A stretch of DNA of 64,000 bases, taken from assembly GCA_034620365.1 (NCBI GenBank), contig JAQGEQ010000193.1, positions 1 through 64,000 on the forward strand, read 5' to 3'. The first letter of the stretch is position 1. The number at the start of each line of letters is the position of its first letter. The notes under the pieces are model-generated. The model did not search any database and was not told the DNA's origin. It saw nothing but the letters and a program-made list of their open reading frames with translations. Positions 24,441 through 37,556 of the stretch are shown one piece after another. The stretch is from Pegea sp. RAD2-039. Lineage: Eukaryota; Chordata; Thaliacea; Salpida; Salpidae. A program made the translations under genes and the position numbers.

Positions 24441-27400
24441 GTTTAAATTAAACGGTGAAATTAAAATATTTTATTTTATTTCATATATCCCCATATAATT
24501 TTTTGACATACAAAAGAATATATTAGTACGTTTTTTTGTTGATTTGTTAATTATTTGGAGGTTTTCTTAATTTCTTCTATTACTTTTCTAGTTTTTGTTT
24601 ATTTTGTTTAATTTGTCGTTATTTAACACCTAAAATAAAATAAAATGAAAAGAAACTGATAACTTGAAAGACAGAAAAGATTTTACTAGGATTTTGATTA
24701 AATACTTTAATTGTTTATTTAACTCTTAGTTACGACAAATACAGCCTTATAATGTCTTCATTAAAATACAAAATGTGTACTAACACAAGATTTTCCAATA
24801 AGAACTGATAGTTACTCTTAGTTAAAACAAAATTCAGTAAACATTTGACCGACGAGAAATTTTTCTATAAATTTTACTAGAATTTGTGGCTATTGTTTAA
24901 ACAAAAGTTTCAAATCTAAAATTTAAAACCGACGTTTCATATGATCACAAAAAATCAAATATTTTCAATTGTTTAAAAAACCTGAATAGATTTACTAAAT
25001 TTAAAACTTCAGAATAGATTCAGTTTTTAAACACTTAGAGAAAATTTGAAAAACAAAATTGTTAAAGGAATTGCTTTTAGCGATTTATTATTTATAGTTT
25101 TTGATCTTTGGACTCTATATGTAAAAGAATGTTATTTTCATAATTTTTGGAAGCAGATATCGATCGAAATTGTTTTGCTAAATATCATGTGATAGTAAAA
25201 CAAACAACTTTCTGCATTTCTAAAAACGTGAAGCAGATGCTCTAAAGATAAAAAGTTTGATAAAAACTGTTTGATTTAATAAGCAGAATTATATGGAGAC
25301 GACAAACAAACTGAAATTTGTTAAATATTGTTTTACTGTTATTACCTCAACACATTTTCATTATTATTACAAATAAACTCGGCTAAGTTATCTAAAGTGG
25401 TTCAACTGTAAAAATGAAATTACAATGCCCAGAAAACATTGGCAAAAAATTATTTAAAATACATTACAATAAATTCTAAAAGTTATTTTGAAATTTTTGT
25501 TTAATTTTAAATGTTTATTTTTGTAAATCTGATAAAATTTTATAAGTTTTTATAATGTTTTTTGATTACTTATGATAAAACAACATAATAAATTTTAATT
25601 CTTTGTTTTATTTTTAGCTAAAAAAGTTATTTGAATAAAAAGATTAAGGGTATTTCCTTAAATTATTGTAATTTTTAGTGTTCTTTCTTATAAATAAAAA
25701 TATTTTGTGATAAATAATTCTAAGATGAAAATTTATAACTAAAATGTACTACAGTAAGAATATCATAAATGTTAAACACAGGTTTTTTATAAAAAAATAT
25801 AATAAATGTTCTCTTCCAACAAAAGCAAATACATCAACCAATCAAACGTTTCTTGTTTCTCCAGTAATATCAGAGTAAAAATCTACATCTATGTTTTGCG
25901 CAGAAGACGTCACCATGCAAGATATTTAAAATATTCTATACATAAATAAAATGATAATATAATGAAAAGTCTACAGTTTATAACTTTAAATTTTAATCTA
26001 TTTTTCAAACAAACGCAATTATGAATATTTCACATGATAATATATTTGAATAACTTTAAGTTTATTTCAAATGATTTTTTAGGTAGTAAAATACAATTTA
26101 ATTAAAAAAGTAAGATATTAAAAAAAAGTATTTAAAAACTGTGTTGTATCTTACAAATAACTTCGTTTATATAAAATATTTTAAAGCAGTCAACTGTAAC
26201 ACCAATCGACAAAAGAAACTGAGAACAGTTGAAAACTTTACCTTTAGATCATTTTACCGAAAGTTCAAAAAGAAAATGAATTTTTGGGAGCTCCAAAGGG
26301 AATTATACTAAATATTTCAGTAGTTAATTTATAGTGAAACATTTTCTTTGGAAAACCAAATTCCATTTTTCAATAGTTTTTAGTACTCGGCAAATCTAAG
26401 ATTGATTGTTCATATGTCTGCTTTAACTGGAAGTTTAAAGTATTTTAGGCTTTGTGCTCTGTAGAGCTCACTTCAGTTTTGCTAATTAAACCTTGGTATT
26501 ATTCTATCATCTAACTTTAAATGGCGCAATTATATTTCCAAACATTTTGGAAAATCAATCAACCCTGTTTTCCTTATTATAAAGACCCTTAATTATAAGG
26601 ACCCATGCTTATTTATCAATCTTTTCCAATTGTACGTACGTCCAATTCTTGAAGCAAAATTATGAAGAAAATTATAACACCAAACTTTTTAATAATAAAT
26701 AATTTATATAAAATATTTTTATAAATTAATTAGTTATAGAAAATCGAATTATATTAAACCTTACATATTTAATTTATTTACCAAAAATTTAAACTTACTT
26801 ACTAAAACAGCAAATCTAAAGTAAAAAATAAAAACTTATCTAATCATTGATAATATGTAAATAAATTTACTTAATAAACGGAAAAACAAATAAAAATATA
26901 TTCAAAACTTTTGATATCTGCAGATACTTTCATTACGATATCAAATTTGTTTTCTTCAAAAATCTAATATTTTTCTGCAAAATCAGTGGTTAGTGTTCAT
27001 TTTTAACAATTAAACGATAATCAAAATTGACTTTAACGTATCTCACTGGCTTTGTATCATTGTTTAAGTCGAGTTTGAAATTGATGACATAACTATTAGG
27101 GCGATTTGATTGCTATAAATCGTTTAGTTTTAAAACTATGTTAGAATTTGAACTTGTAAACCTTTTTATAAAGTTTTTTTAACTCTTTTTTGACTTTTTA
27201 TTACTGAATTATTTTAGAAAAAGTTAAATTATTCAGATAAAAGTTAAAGTTTCCTACTAACCTAAGTCTACTCTAAGAAGTTTTTATATAATTTTAAACT
27301 TTCAGATTATCTGGGATATCCTAAAAATTGATATGAAATTATTTTACCAGAATTTAGAATAAGAAGAATCATATCCAAGATTTTTTCGATGAATTTTGGT

Positions 27401-27815
27401 TCTACAAATTGCTTTTTATCATACTGTGCCTAGCTTATTAAACTTTTATTTTCAGTTTTACATCTAGTTGTAAAGTATAATTTTGTAAGTTTTGCAAGTA
27501 ATTTATAAAATATAATTTATTAAGTATATTTTCTTAAAGTATTCATAACTCTTATACTACTCTCAAATTTCAAATAAATATTTTAAAACTAGATAGTATA
27601 TACTTAATTACTTTTTACTGAATTTGAAAAACAAAACTTATAATATTTTTTTCGAAATGAATCAAACTTTAAACTTTTAATCTTTCACTTGTTGCAAAAT
27701 TTATTATACGAATTTATTATATGATATCTTTAATTTTCGGTTCTAGTTTTGAGTAATGGACTCTGTATAATTATCCTTCGTGTCTTATTCATTTCAAATA
27801 TATTTACATAAAGTA
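24441..27815. other. Long A+T-rich interval without a supported gene
   Basis: I saw no exon with convincing flanking splice sites, no repeat pair and no RNA gene. A short imperfect palindrome (ccttattataaagaccctta) lies near 26,571-26,590. Confidence 0.4.
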
Positions 27816-27860
27816 AGTAGTATTAGTAGTTGTACTAGTAGCAGTAGTAACACTTGAATT

Positions 27861-28236
27861 TAGTAGTTGTAGTAGTAGTTGTAGTAGTAGTTGTAGTAGT
27901 AGTTGTAGTAGTAGTTGTAGTAGTAGTTGTAGTAGTAGTTGTAATAGTAGTTGTAGTAGTAGTTGTAGTAGTAGTTGTAGTAGTAGTTGTAGTAGTAGTT
28001 GTAGTAGTAGTTGTAGTAGTAGTTGTAGCAGTAGTTGTACTAGTAGTTGTAGTAGTAGTTGTAGTAGTAGTTGTAGTAGTAGTTGTAGTAGTAGTTGTAG
28101 TAGTAGTTGTAGTAGTTGTTGTAGTAGTAGTTGTAGTAGTAGTTGTAGTAGTTGTAGTAGTAGTTGTAGTAGTAGTTGTAGTAGTAGTTGTAGTAGTAGT
28201 TGTAGTAGTAGCTGTAGTAGTGGTTGTAGTAGTTGT
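27861..28236. repeat. Minisatellite, 12-bp unit tagtagttgtag, about 31 copies
   Basis: The array is built almost entirely from alternating TAG/TTG/TAG triplets, with a few single-base variants (taatag, gcagta, tactag) and one shortened unit near 28,110-28,150. An imperfect lead-in starts near 27,816. Because the unit is a multiple of three, it is open on both strands (poly-valine one way, Leu/Gln-rich the other); these frames are not genes. It lies about 260 bp beyond the stop codon of the seven-exon gene on the minus strand, so it may fall in or near that gene's 3' end. Confidence 0.95.
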
Positions 28237-28498
28237 TTGCTTTGTATGAATTTTATATTTTTTTTATAAGAGATAGTTTTCATTTGTTTCATAATAAATC
28301 TCTTTTTATGAATTATTTTAAAGATTTAAAGTTTTAGGATATTATTTTTCTCTAATTCTACTAAACTATAATGCTTCAATCATACAGAAATTTTAACTAT
28401 ATTAAGTAGCTTCATGATATTTTATTGACATATAAAAGCATTCATAAATATTATCTTAAAAAACTTTAAGACCAATGAAGCTTTTAAGTTTCTTTTAT

Positions 28499-29954
28499 TT
28501 ACTTGTTTATGGATTCATATGCAGCTGGAGTATAATAAAATAATCCAGGTTCGCCAACTGATGGATTATTCATCCGTAAATTCCGATTATATAAACCAAA
28601 TTGTTGATAATTTTTATCATCAGATGCATTTGTGTAATGTGTAACATCTGGAAACAGTAACAGTTATAAAGCTGATCAATAAAGATTGATGTTTTTAATA
28701 AGTTAATATTTTTGATGAAATACCGTTTTTTGGTTCAGTTGGTTGACGAAATTGAAACTGACTGCTGCCAAAATTGTTTATATTTTGGTTGCTAGTATAT
28801 ACTACAGAAGTTTCAATGTTATTTCTATAATTCATTCCATTTGTTGAAATCTTGTTTACTTCATTTGATAAGTTTTTCCTTGCATCATTTTGGATTTGAT
28901 GATTCATAGTCAGCATAGAAGATTTATCTAAAATACAGATTACAAAAAACTATTTTCAAGATGATGATAACACTTTTAAGAAGTTATTATTTATGAAAGA
29001 TAAAAAAATTATATTTAATTATAAAAACTCGATGAATAATTTAACCATTAAGTTTATAAATTTATACTACAATTAATATTTTGATGAAATAGTATTAAAC
29101 AAATAATTCAAATATACTTGATGGCTGAATGGCAGAATATCTATCAATTGCAGTATTTTCATGTTTCCGTTTATTACCAGATTTATCTTCAAAAGTATTC
29201 TTTGAAGTAGAAGCTTTGTCAGTTTTGCTTTTAGACTGATCAAAGTGTGGCATTTTTATTTGACAATTTTTTTCATCTACAGCTGACTCTAAATTGTCAG
29301 ACTTGATTCTAACTGTTAAAACAAAATAAATATTTTACGAAATCAAAGTTAACAAGTTAAATTTTATGATTTTTTTGCCTAGTTTTTGTTATATAAAAAC
29401 GTAATTAGTAATTCACAAATAGTTTTAAACTAAACCTTTTGATAATAATTTTAATCCAAACTGTATGTCCTCTTCTTGCGCTGCAAAAAACATTTTAGCT
29501 TTCTGTTTAATTTTATTTTTAATAATTTTACTTACGACGAAAATTAAGCAATTTGTAGAAGGACTCCTCGTCAACATATGAAGAATAACCCATAAAATCA
29601 GAAAAAGAAATCCCTCTTGTATTACTCTTATTTGTTTTCCTATTTCCAAAACACGAAATATTTGAATTTTGTTAAAGAGCTTACAACTAAAATTTTTAAC
29701 AGCTTACTTGTAAACTGGTTTACTTTTCGATATTTGATCAACTTTTATTTCAGTTGAAGATTCCAATAATTTAAGGGTATTAGGAGAAATAGCTTTTTCA
29801 TCAATAATTTTTTTTGAAAACTTTTCTGTAATTTAAATATTATTATCAAACAAACTTAATATTAACAATAATAATTAACATCTAGTAGAAAAAATGTAAA
29901 AATAACAATAACAAAACTACCTTTATCAGATCTTGCTTCATCATTAGAAGACAT
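28499..29954 (-). CDS. Orphan seven-exon gene, 282-aa hydrophilic protein
   Basis: In transcription order the exons are 29,954-29,921, 29,825-29,708, 29,639-29,536, 29,480-29,436, 29,312-29,118, 28,927-28,724 and 28,647-28,499. Each junction has GT-AG ends, all phases agree, and the total of 849 nt is 283 codons with a single stop at the end. That consistency is strong evidence for a real gene. The protein starts MSSNDEARSDK, without a signal peptide. It has a compact more hydrophobic segment in exon 3 (ISFSDFMGYSSYVDEESFYK), then LKLLSK, a Lys/Ser-rich middle with a possible nuclear signal (NKRKH), and a Asn/Gln-rich C-terminal half ending PAAYESINK. Introns are short, about 70-200 bp, unlike those of the FGF-like gene. 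An AATAAA overlaps the bases right after the stop. I recognise no domain. A nuclear or RNA-associated role would only be a guess. Confidence 0.75.
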
Positions 29955-32900
29955 TTTGAATAAAAATTTTATTATAAATTAACAGAAGACAACAAAAAAA
30001 TTCTCGGATACAAATCTCTAGATAATAAATTGATTTTATTTTAGTTAGTAATACAGAGCAAAGGATTAAATATCAGTTTAAGTTGTTAAGTTTATAACAA
30101 TTAAATATGAATACTAATAGCATTTTAGTATAGATATATTGTTGACATAAAATTTAAAAATTAAATACATCTAACCAAAAGCAAATTCAGTTAAAAGTGA
30201 AGTAATAAATAAATTAAACATTTTTTTCTTATTTATTGACAGAGAATACCATTAGTTAAAGGCTTTAAAAACTTATTTACTATGAAATTGATAAAATAGA
30301 AATATATAACTAATTAAAGTTAAAACAACATTAAAGAAATTTGCTATCTTAAAACATGTAATCTAGATATGGATAAAAAATTGTAGTATAATACTTGAAG
30401 ATACAGTTTTCATTATATTTGCAAAATTAATTACAAAATTTTTACAAAAATGATTTTTTATAAGAAAAAAAACAATCAAATGCAAATCATATAAAAAATT
30501 TAACTAAAATTTAAAACTACAAAACATAATCTAAACATAGAAAGAAAGATGAATAAGAAACTTTTAGTTTTATAATGCAGTTAATACTAATCAAATATTA
30601 AGAAAAAATCTTTAAAAGTATTTATCAAATTATATATTAGTTTTCTAAAGTTAAAAAAAGAAATAAAATTGAAATCAAAGTTTAAGTATACTAACTATTA
30701 AAATGATTAATAAATGAAACTAAATGTAAATATAATTCCATCAATATTTATCCTTAAAATTTGATAGAAGAATTACATCATATATGAAAATTATATTAGG
30801 ACTTAAATCTGGAAAAAATTTACGAAAAAGCCAAAAATTAACAAACAACTCATAACATAACTTTGTATAAATTTTCAGAAGAATGTAAAAAATGAAATCA
30901 TAAAACTTATATTTTTATTCACGAAAAGTAAATATGATTTAATATGTCATTTGTTTCACACAAAAATTTAAAAACAGTAATATATATTTTAAAAACAATT
31001 AAAAATCATAAAAAAAATATCTGACAAGCCGTCTTAAATTTAGAATATTAAGTTTACAAATAGATTATAGAAATAAAAAACAAAGGAATATTTAACAAAT
31101 ATAAGATATCTTTGGTTGACTTTATTTCTAAAGCTGCACTATGTAAAATATTGAACACTCAAAACCGGCTTAGAACCACTAGTAACAACAATCAACATAG
31201 ATGGAGCCAAAGAGCAGTATTTTTTTGATTATTTGGTTACAAAAACATTAATGAAAATGTTTATATTTGAAAAATAAATCTAAACTGAAAAGTTCTCTAG
31301 TCACCAACAGAAGTATAAAATCTTTCTACTAAAAATTATATCATGAGTTTTTTCAAACAAAAGTAAATTGTTTAAGTTACAAAATTGAATGCTTAAGATA
31401 ATTATTAATATAATAGAAATAATTAAATATTTGGTGAACAAATTTTTAGAACAGTTAATTGTTGTAAATATTTAATGTTCTACCAATATTTTTATTCAAA
31501 AATAAATTAAGATTAGCATAACAACAGAATATAACATCTATATATGTTGTGTTCATAGATTAAAAAAGAGTTTAGTTAGTGTGACACAAAAAGATAGGAT
31601 AATAAGAACTTACTTCTAAGAATACAAAGTAACAAAATGGTATTTTATAAAAATATTTCAGCCAAACTAAAGAGCACAACTAAATGTTTTAGTGATGAGA
31701 AGAGTAAAAAAATTAAAGGAAAAATGAAATTGAACTTTATAAATCTGAATATAAAGTTTAATGAAAATTTATTTGGAAAATTCTAAAATAAATTGTGATA
31801 AGAATTAATTTGCCTATTATCCATCGTCATCGAGCGATCGATTTGTTTTTAATTTATTTTTTTGATTTTATAATCAGTTTCAAAACCTAAATAATCTGTT
31901 TAGTATTTTCTGCTATTTTCAAATATAACCGAGGCCGTTTACACAAATATATAATAATATTAGATGCTATAAGAATTTAAATATCATAAAAGTAGCCAAG
32001 ATGGCAGAAGACTGCAGATAATGAAACAGCTAGATTTAAACTTACATTGTATTTTGCAAATATTTTGTCAGTGCGAAATGGCAAAGATCCTAATATTAAC
32101 AACAAGAGTGAAAATGTTGACAGTAATTAAAGTTTATGTTAAAAAAGTTCTATTAATCTTACATTAATATTTAATACGAGTATAAAAATACAAATAATAT
32201 TAAACAAGTTATATCAAACTAAAATTAGTCTAAAATTTTCTACCTTCCCTAAAAACTTAATATATAGATATATATCTGTCAGAATATAAAGTTTATTTAA
32301 GTAGTAAATATTTTGTCATCATAAAACTATAATGGTTTTAATTCAAATTGATTTTATTATATTTAATAGTATTAAGTTGTACTACTTTTAAAGTAAACGT
32401 TTAAATATCTGCTACAAAAATTTTTAGACAATTCTTTTATTGTTTATACCATGTTAGCAGAAAAAATATATTAAAATCATTCTTTATGATTTTACATAAA
32501 GAATAAATATAATTTTATTTTTTGTTTTTTATTTCATTTTAACAAAATACAGTTTGAAAACTGATTTCCTGAGAGACTTAATAATCTTTTTGTTGATATT
32601 ATTTCCAATTAAATGTATAAAATTTTGAAATTAGGTTTTTTGATTCTTTATCGATTTTCAGTAAAACTTTTACCAAAAAGCATTGTAGAGAAATTTTATA
32701 AAGTTTAATTTTGCATAAGTTTACCAAAAAGGTATATAGTAAAATATGTATAATATAATTAATAATAATATAATTAATATTATAATAAGAATAATATATA
32801 AATATACTATATATATAGCTAACATAATAATGCACTTTTTACTTTTATATTATTCTATTTAATTGATTATAAGTTTTATTGAGATATAATTATTTTTAAT

Positions 32901-33690
32901 TTTTTGTAAAATCCTTTTGTTTTGTAAGTGTTTAAACAATTTTAAAAACTTATTTGAATTAACTAAGGCTTAGTCATTAATAATTTTTAATTTTAATTTA
33001 TTAGATATCATATTTTCTTAGAAATCATCTTGTATTATATTTTACATTCGGTATTATTTTATTTAACCGAATTTACTCCAGAAGTACTTTGGTAAATTTT
33101 AAACTATGACATCAATTCTGAAAAGCTCCGGACTTATGAGCTCTACCGTAGAGGACCAAGTACTATAGTAGCCAACCAACAACACAGACCGACATCCATT
33201 TCTTTAAATAGTTATGGACATGATGTTTAAATACAAGAAACTCTTCTGAAATTACAAAACTTAGGTATATTCCTGAAAGAAGTATAAGATCGAACGTTAA
33301 TTTGGGGTATTGGAATTAACTAATTCGAAATACAAATAATCCAGCTAACACCTTTTTGTTATCCGGATTTCCTAAATTTAAAGAAACAATTTAAAGAAAA
33401 CTTAACTCACCTTTGAATGGACATCAAAAATCAATTCATGAATTGGATCTCATTGAACGTTTTATATTACTTTGGTAAGTGAATAATTTTCTTGGTTTGA
33501 TATTTCACTTATATCTTGGATAGTTCATAAAGTTACAAAGTAAAAAGTAAACTTTGAATTTATCTTCTACAACTTTATCAGGTAGTTTACGGCCATTAAA
33601 GATAAAACCAGAGGATTGTTTAATCAAAAACATTTAGTGAAACAAATTCAAAGAAATTGTGGATTAGAAACTACACCTTCTCAAAAAACT
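29955..33690. other. A+T-rich interval, no gene recognised
   Basis: It begins as the upstream region of the seven-exon gene. Long A and T runs dominate. The 78-aa open frame at 32,599-32,835 (minus) is a low-complexity Tyr/Ile run. A candidate exon-like stretch near 33,400-33,475 ends in a good donor (ctttggtaagtg) but cannot be tied to the MMP or any other gene. Confidence 0.4.
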
Positions 33691-33724
33691 TTATTATTTC
33701 TACGAGATTTTATTATTTCTAATT

Positions 33725-36700
33725 CATTGGTATTTAGGGCAGCTTAATTCAGTTCCACATGATATTCAGACTATCAAACTAACTGACATATTTATGCTAG
33801 GTGAGTTAGATGATAAGACAGTTGAGTTGATGACTCAACTACGATGCGGAGTCAGCGACGGCCCAGCTAACTATCATCTGTTTGAAAATCGCCCAAAGTT
33901 TGAAACAATGCCTGTTGGATACAAGTGAGATATTAACTAACTAAGTTTTAGAAAATCTATTTCTAAATGTGAAAAATAATTCTAAATCAATTTACTCTTT
34001 ATAGAATCGTCAATTACAGTCCCGATATGGGCCCATGTAAAACTAGAAATATCATGAAACCAGCCTTGAGATTTTGGGAGTAAGCTGCAGAAATAACTTT
34101 TGTTGAAAAAGGCCCTGATGAGCCTGCAGATATGATAATTGACTTCGGCTACAGTAATTTAATTTTGTGATGTTTTTAAAGTATCATTACTCACTATAAA
34201 TCTTTTATTCTCGAGATGAACATGGCCGTGGGTATCCATTTGACAGCGATAATGGCCTGCTTACTCATGATTGGGTTACTGATGATGGTGGTTTTGACGA
34301 TGGAGAGTTTTGGACTCTTGGAAAAGGGAAAGGTTTGTGGCCGAATCTTTAGAAAACTTTGATTAACAAAATATATATCAAAACGAGTCTTACCATTTGA
34401 TTGTGTAGAGAGAGTTTTAAGGAAAATTGCTTATTTGAATTTACTAGTTCTTAAAATATTTTTTTCATTGGTCTATTGCTTCTTGCAAATTGAGAATAAC
34501 TAACCAAAAAAAGATGAACTATAATTTAATATTTAAAAAATCTATTCTGAAACTACTTTTATTATTACTAAGTACTTTTATTTGAAATCTCAGTTGGCCA
34601 GATATATCAAGGAAACTCTGCTGTTGCTGTTTGTTATTTCCATTTTGCGTACAAAGAAAAAGAATATAGGAGATGAATTGATAACAATGAGCATCCAGGC
34701 TTCGAGAAGCATGAATGGTGTGGGACGACCAGTAATTATGACGTAGATCGCAAGTGTGGACTTTGCGGGAGTGAAAGTAAGTTTTGATTCATAAATAAAA
34801 TTCCATTCAGAAAATACAACTGGAATGTTTGTTTAATTGCTTTGTGGTTTGAAAATCAGCGTTTTGATGGTCTAAATAGTTTCAGGCTACTTTTCTGTTA
34901 ATCAAAACTGTTAATTTACTAACACAAGCTATTTTCAGCGCTGTTCACTTACGGTGGAAACGATGGAAGAGCAACTTGCTTTTTTCTTTTTGTTTTTATT
35001 GGTCAAACTTATGATGGTTGTACAAAAGATGGAAGAAATGACAAATACAGGTGGTGTGCAACAACCTCAAACTATGATGACGACGGTCAATGTGCTTTCT
35101 GTCCAGATAGTGTTGAAAAAATCATTTGACTACTTTTATTTAAAAATAATTTAAATCTTACAAACTTCAATCAAATATATCTGTTTTCAATTTTTTTCTT
35201 TTAAAACTATCTGCAGCCATTATTATTAACTTAATTTTACAAGTAAATCGTTTATACTTATTTATAAAGTGCCGGTGGAAGTAGTGATGGTGCAGATAAA
35301 CCTTGTCATTTCCCTTTCATTTTCAATGGTGATTCTTATTAGTGATGTACTGTTTTTGGTCGTAATAAAGGACGTAAATTGTGTTCAAAAACTGGTAACT
35401 ACGACACTGATGGAGAGTGGGGATTTTGTAATAATGACGGATACAGTTTTTTGCTTGTTGCTGCCCATGAAATCGGACATACAATTGGATTAGAACATTG
35501 AATATCAGCATCTGCCTTGATGTACCATATCTAAGTGCAGATGAACTTCGAGACAAAATAAACGTATAACTGGCATCGTCAACTGTAATCAAAATTAAAA
35601 CTTTTTCATTGTTACTCTTATGTCGAATATTTTGAGTTATCACAAGACGACATAAATGGAGCAAGAAGTTTATATGGAAAAAGGATATCTGCTCTTCCTC
35701 CAGTAGAGATTGAAAGATGTGGTGAAGATAATACAGATTTAGGAACAACTACGACAGCACCAACACATGTTACAACAACATTAAACGGAAGAAAAACAAC
35801 ACCACAAGCTAGCGAGAGGTAGTATAAATACCTGTTTTGTTAAACTCAGTAGTTTTTTAAGAATTAAGATATAATAGTTTAATGAAAAAACATAATAAAT
35901 ATTTTTAGATAGATTAGTTTGACTTATATATGCTCTTTAAATCTTGTGTGCTTTTTAACAGTTACAACTAGATAAAACACTGTTAGTAGTGATGATATCT
36001 GTGAGTTAACGTCTGTTGATGCAGTACTACTTTTTAATTCCGAAATCTACGTTTTAAAGGTTTGTAAATTTCTACTTTTGATATAAAAAGTTATTAAATA
36101 CAACAATTTAAATCTATTGAATATTTGAAAAAAAAACTTATCAATTTATTTCCAAACAGGGGTATTATTTTTGGAGAATAAATACCCGGAACAGAGCTTT
36201 ACGTCGTGGTCCATATGAGATGTCCGATCAGTGGTCAGGTGGTTCACAAACTGTAGACGCAGCATATAAGAGGCCAAATGATGAGGCTGTAATTCTCTTC
36301 AAAGGTAAAAATCATTTAAAGAAATAGCAAAATTTCTTTTAAAGTTACTTTATTTATTTAAACAGTTTTTTTGATAACCAAATTAAAATAGTAAAACGAA
36401 GTAAAATTGTTAAAAATTATTCAATTTAGGTCAACGTTATTGGATCTTTGATAGTTATCATCTGAAGGGTGGCGATCCAAAATATCTCAGTTCTTTAGGC
36501 TTACCACAAAACCTTCTGAAATAATACCTGGTAGTGATTTGGTATCGTACAAAAGAACGAAAACGTTCCTTCTTTTTCTCTGGTGATCAATACATTAGGT
36601 AAAGTTTTTAAAACGGTTTTCGAAAGGTTACTTATCTTGTAGTTTTTTAAAATAATTATTTCCTGTATTTATTGTATTTATAACAATTATTTTATAAATA

Positions 36701-37059
36701 ATGAAGTTAAAAAGGGAATAGATCAAGGCTATCCAAGAAATACTGAAAGTTGGATCATTGATTACACAGATTTTAACGCTGCAATATAAGATCCATACAC
36801 TAAACGTAGGCTTTCAAATACTTTGTTACAACTTTAAGTTTTAAATGAACTAGAAAAATCCCATTTCTACGAAATTTAATTAATTTTGTAAAAAGTACGA
36901 TTATTATTATTTAGATAATATATATAAGTCTTGTAACAATTTATTTGTTCAACAATTCGTTTTAGGTTATACAGTGTTTTCCGTGGAGACAAAGTCTACT
37001 TACTGCACAACTACAAATTAAAGATAAATGATGTCTACAGTCTTTTTGAATCCTTTTAA
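33725..37059 (+). pseudogene. Gelatinase-type matrix metalloproteinase (FN2 + hemopexin), degenerate
   Basis: Exon by exon it reads as an MMP-2/MMP-9-like enzyme. The propeptide (about 33,725-33,924) has the cysteine switch LRCGVSD. The catalytic domain, part 1, is at 34,005-34,153 (VNYSPDMG) and 34,216-34,332 (EHGRGYPFD). Three fibronectin type II modules follow, each on its own exon (34,594-34,776; 34,939-35,109; about 35,270 on), with WCGTTSNYD and WCATTSNYD motifs. Then come the zinc site HEIGHTIGLEH (35,466-35,498), a Met-turn ALMY, a Thr-rich hinge (exon ending 35,818) and hemopexin repeats (35,962-36,059; 36,160-36,304; 36,430-36,598; about 36,692-36,789; 36,966-37,059). In-frame stops occur at 34,081 (TAA), 34,674 (TGA at a conserved Cys position), 35,340 and 35,343 (TAG, TGA), 35,499 (TGA), 36,522 (TAA) and 36,787 (TAA). 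The second FN2 exon does not join the third in phase. No signal peptide was found. MMPs of this type degrade extracellular matrix, and FN2 modules bind gelatin in the vertebrate enzymes. This copy cannot make an intact protein. Confidence 0.88.
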
Positions 37060-37556
37060 TGATGGTTTACTGTAGACAATTCATCTTTCGACCATCCCTA
37101 ACTTCATTTTTTAAGCCTTTTTGTAAATCATATAGTTTCTATAAATACAACAAATTTACTCTTTTTCTGTCAGATTTTGTTTCAGCTAATTCTTTTAACT
37201 TCTACTTCGGTGTGTCTTAATAAAATCATAATTTCCTAAAAAGCTGAATTTTTTTAATGAATTTTACCTTCAATTTTCAATTTCATTTCAAGTTAATGAT
37301 CAAGATTTGTTTTCATGAAGTCAACAGATTTTAGTTTTAGATAATAAAAGCAAAATTAAGCAATTGACCGAATAAATTTAATCATTTTATTATTAAAAAC
37401 TATCACTCAACACTAAATCTACTAATTTAGATTAATAGAAAGCCTCTAAAACTGGTAAACAGACAATATCTAAGACTCAAGGTTGCCAATAAAAATTCAA
37501 AATTGTCAAAAAATTGATTTTTTGATCTTATTCTGCAAATATAAGACTTACACGTA
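37060..37556. other. Spacer between the MMP pseudogene and the TGF-beta duplication
   Basis: A+T-rich sequence with nothing recognisable. The segment shared with the window start begins at or before 37,557. Confidence 0.4.

Noticed and set aside
27804-28292. Long open frames on both strands (Leu/Gln-rich and poly-valine)
   Set aside because: They are produced entirely by the 12-bp minisatellite, whose unit length is a multiple of three. There is no non-repeat coding sequence.
34674-34676. TGA at a conserved FN2 cysteine as a possible selenocysteine or recoded codon
   Set aside because: TAA and TAG stops occur in the same gene, and further TGA codons lie at non-cysteine positions, so simple decay explains it.
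35323-35748. 141-aa minus-strand frame over the MMP pseudogene
   Set aside because: Antisense to recognisable FN2, zinc-site and hinge exons on the plus strand. It has no motif of its own.
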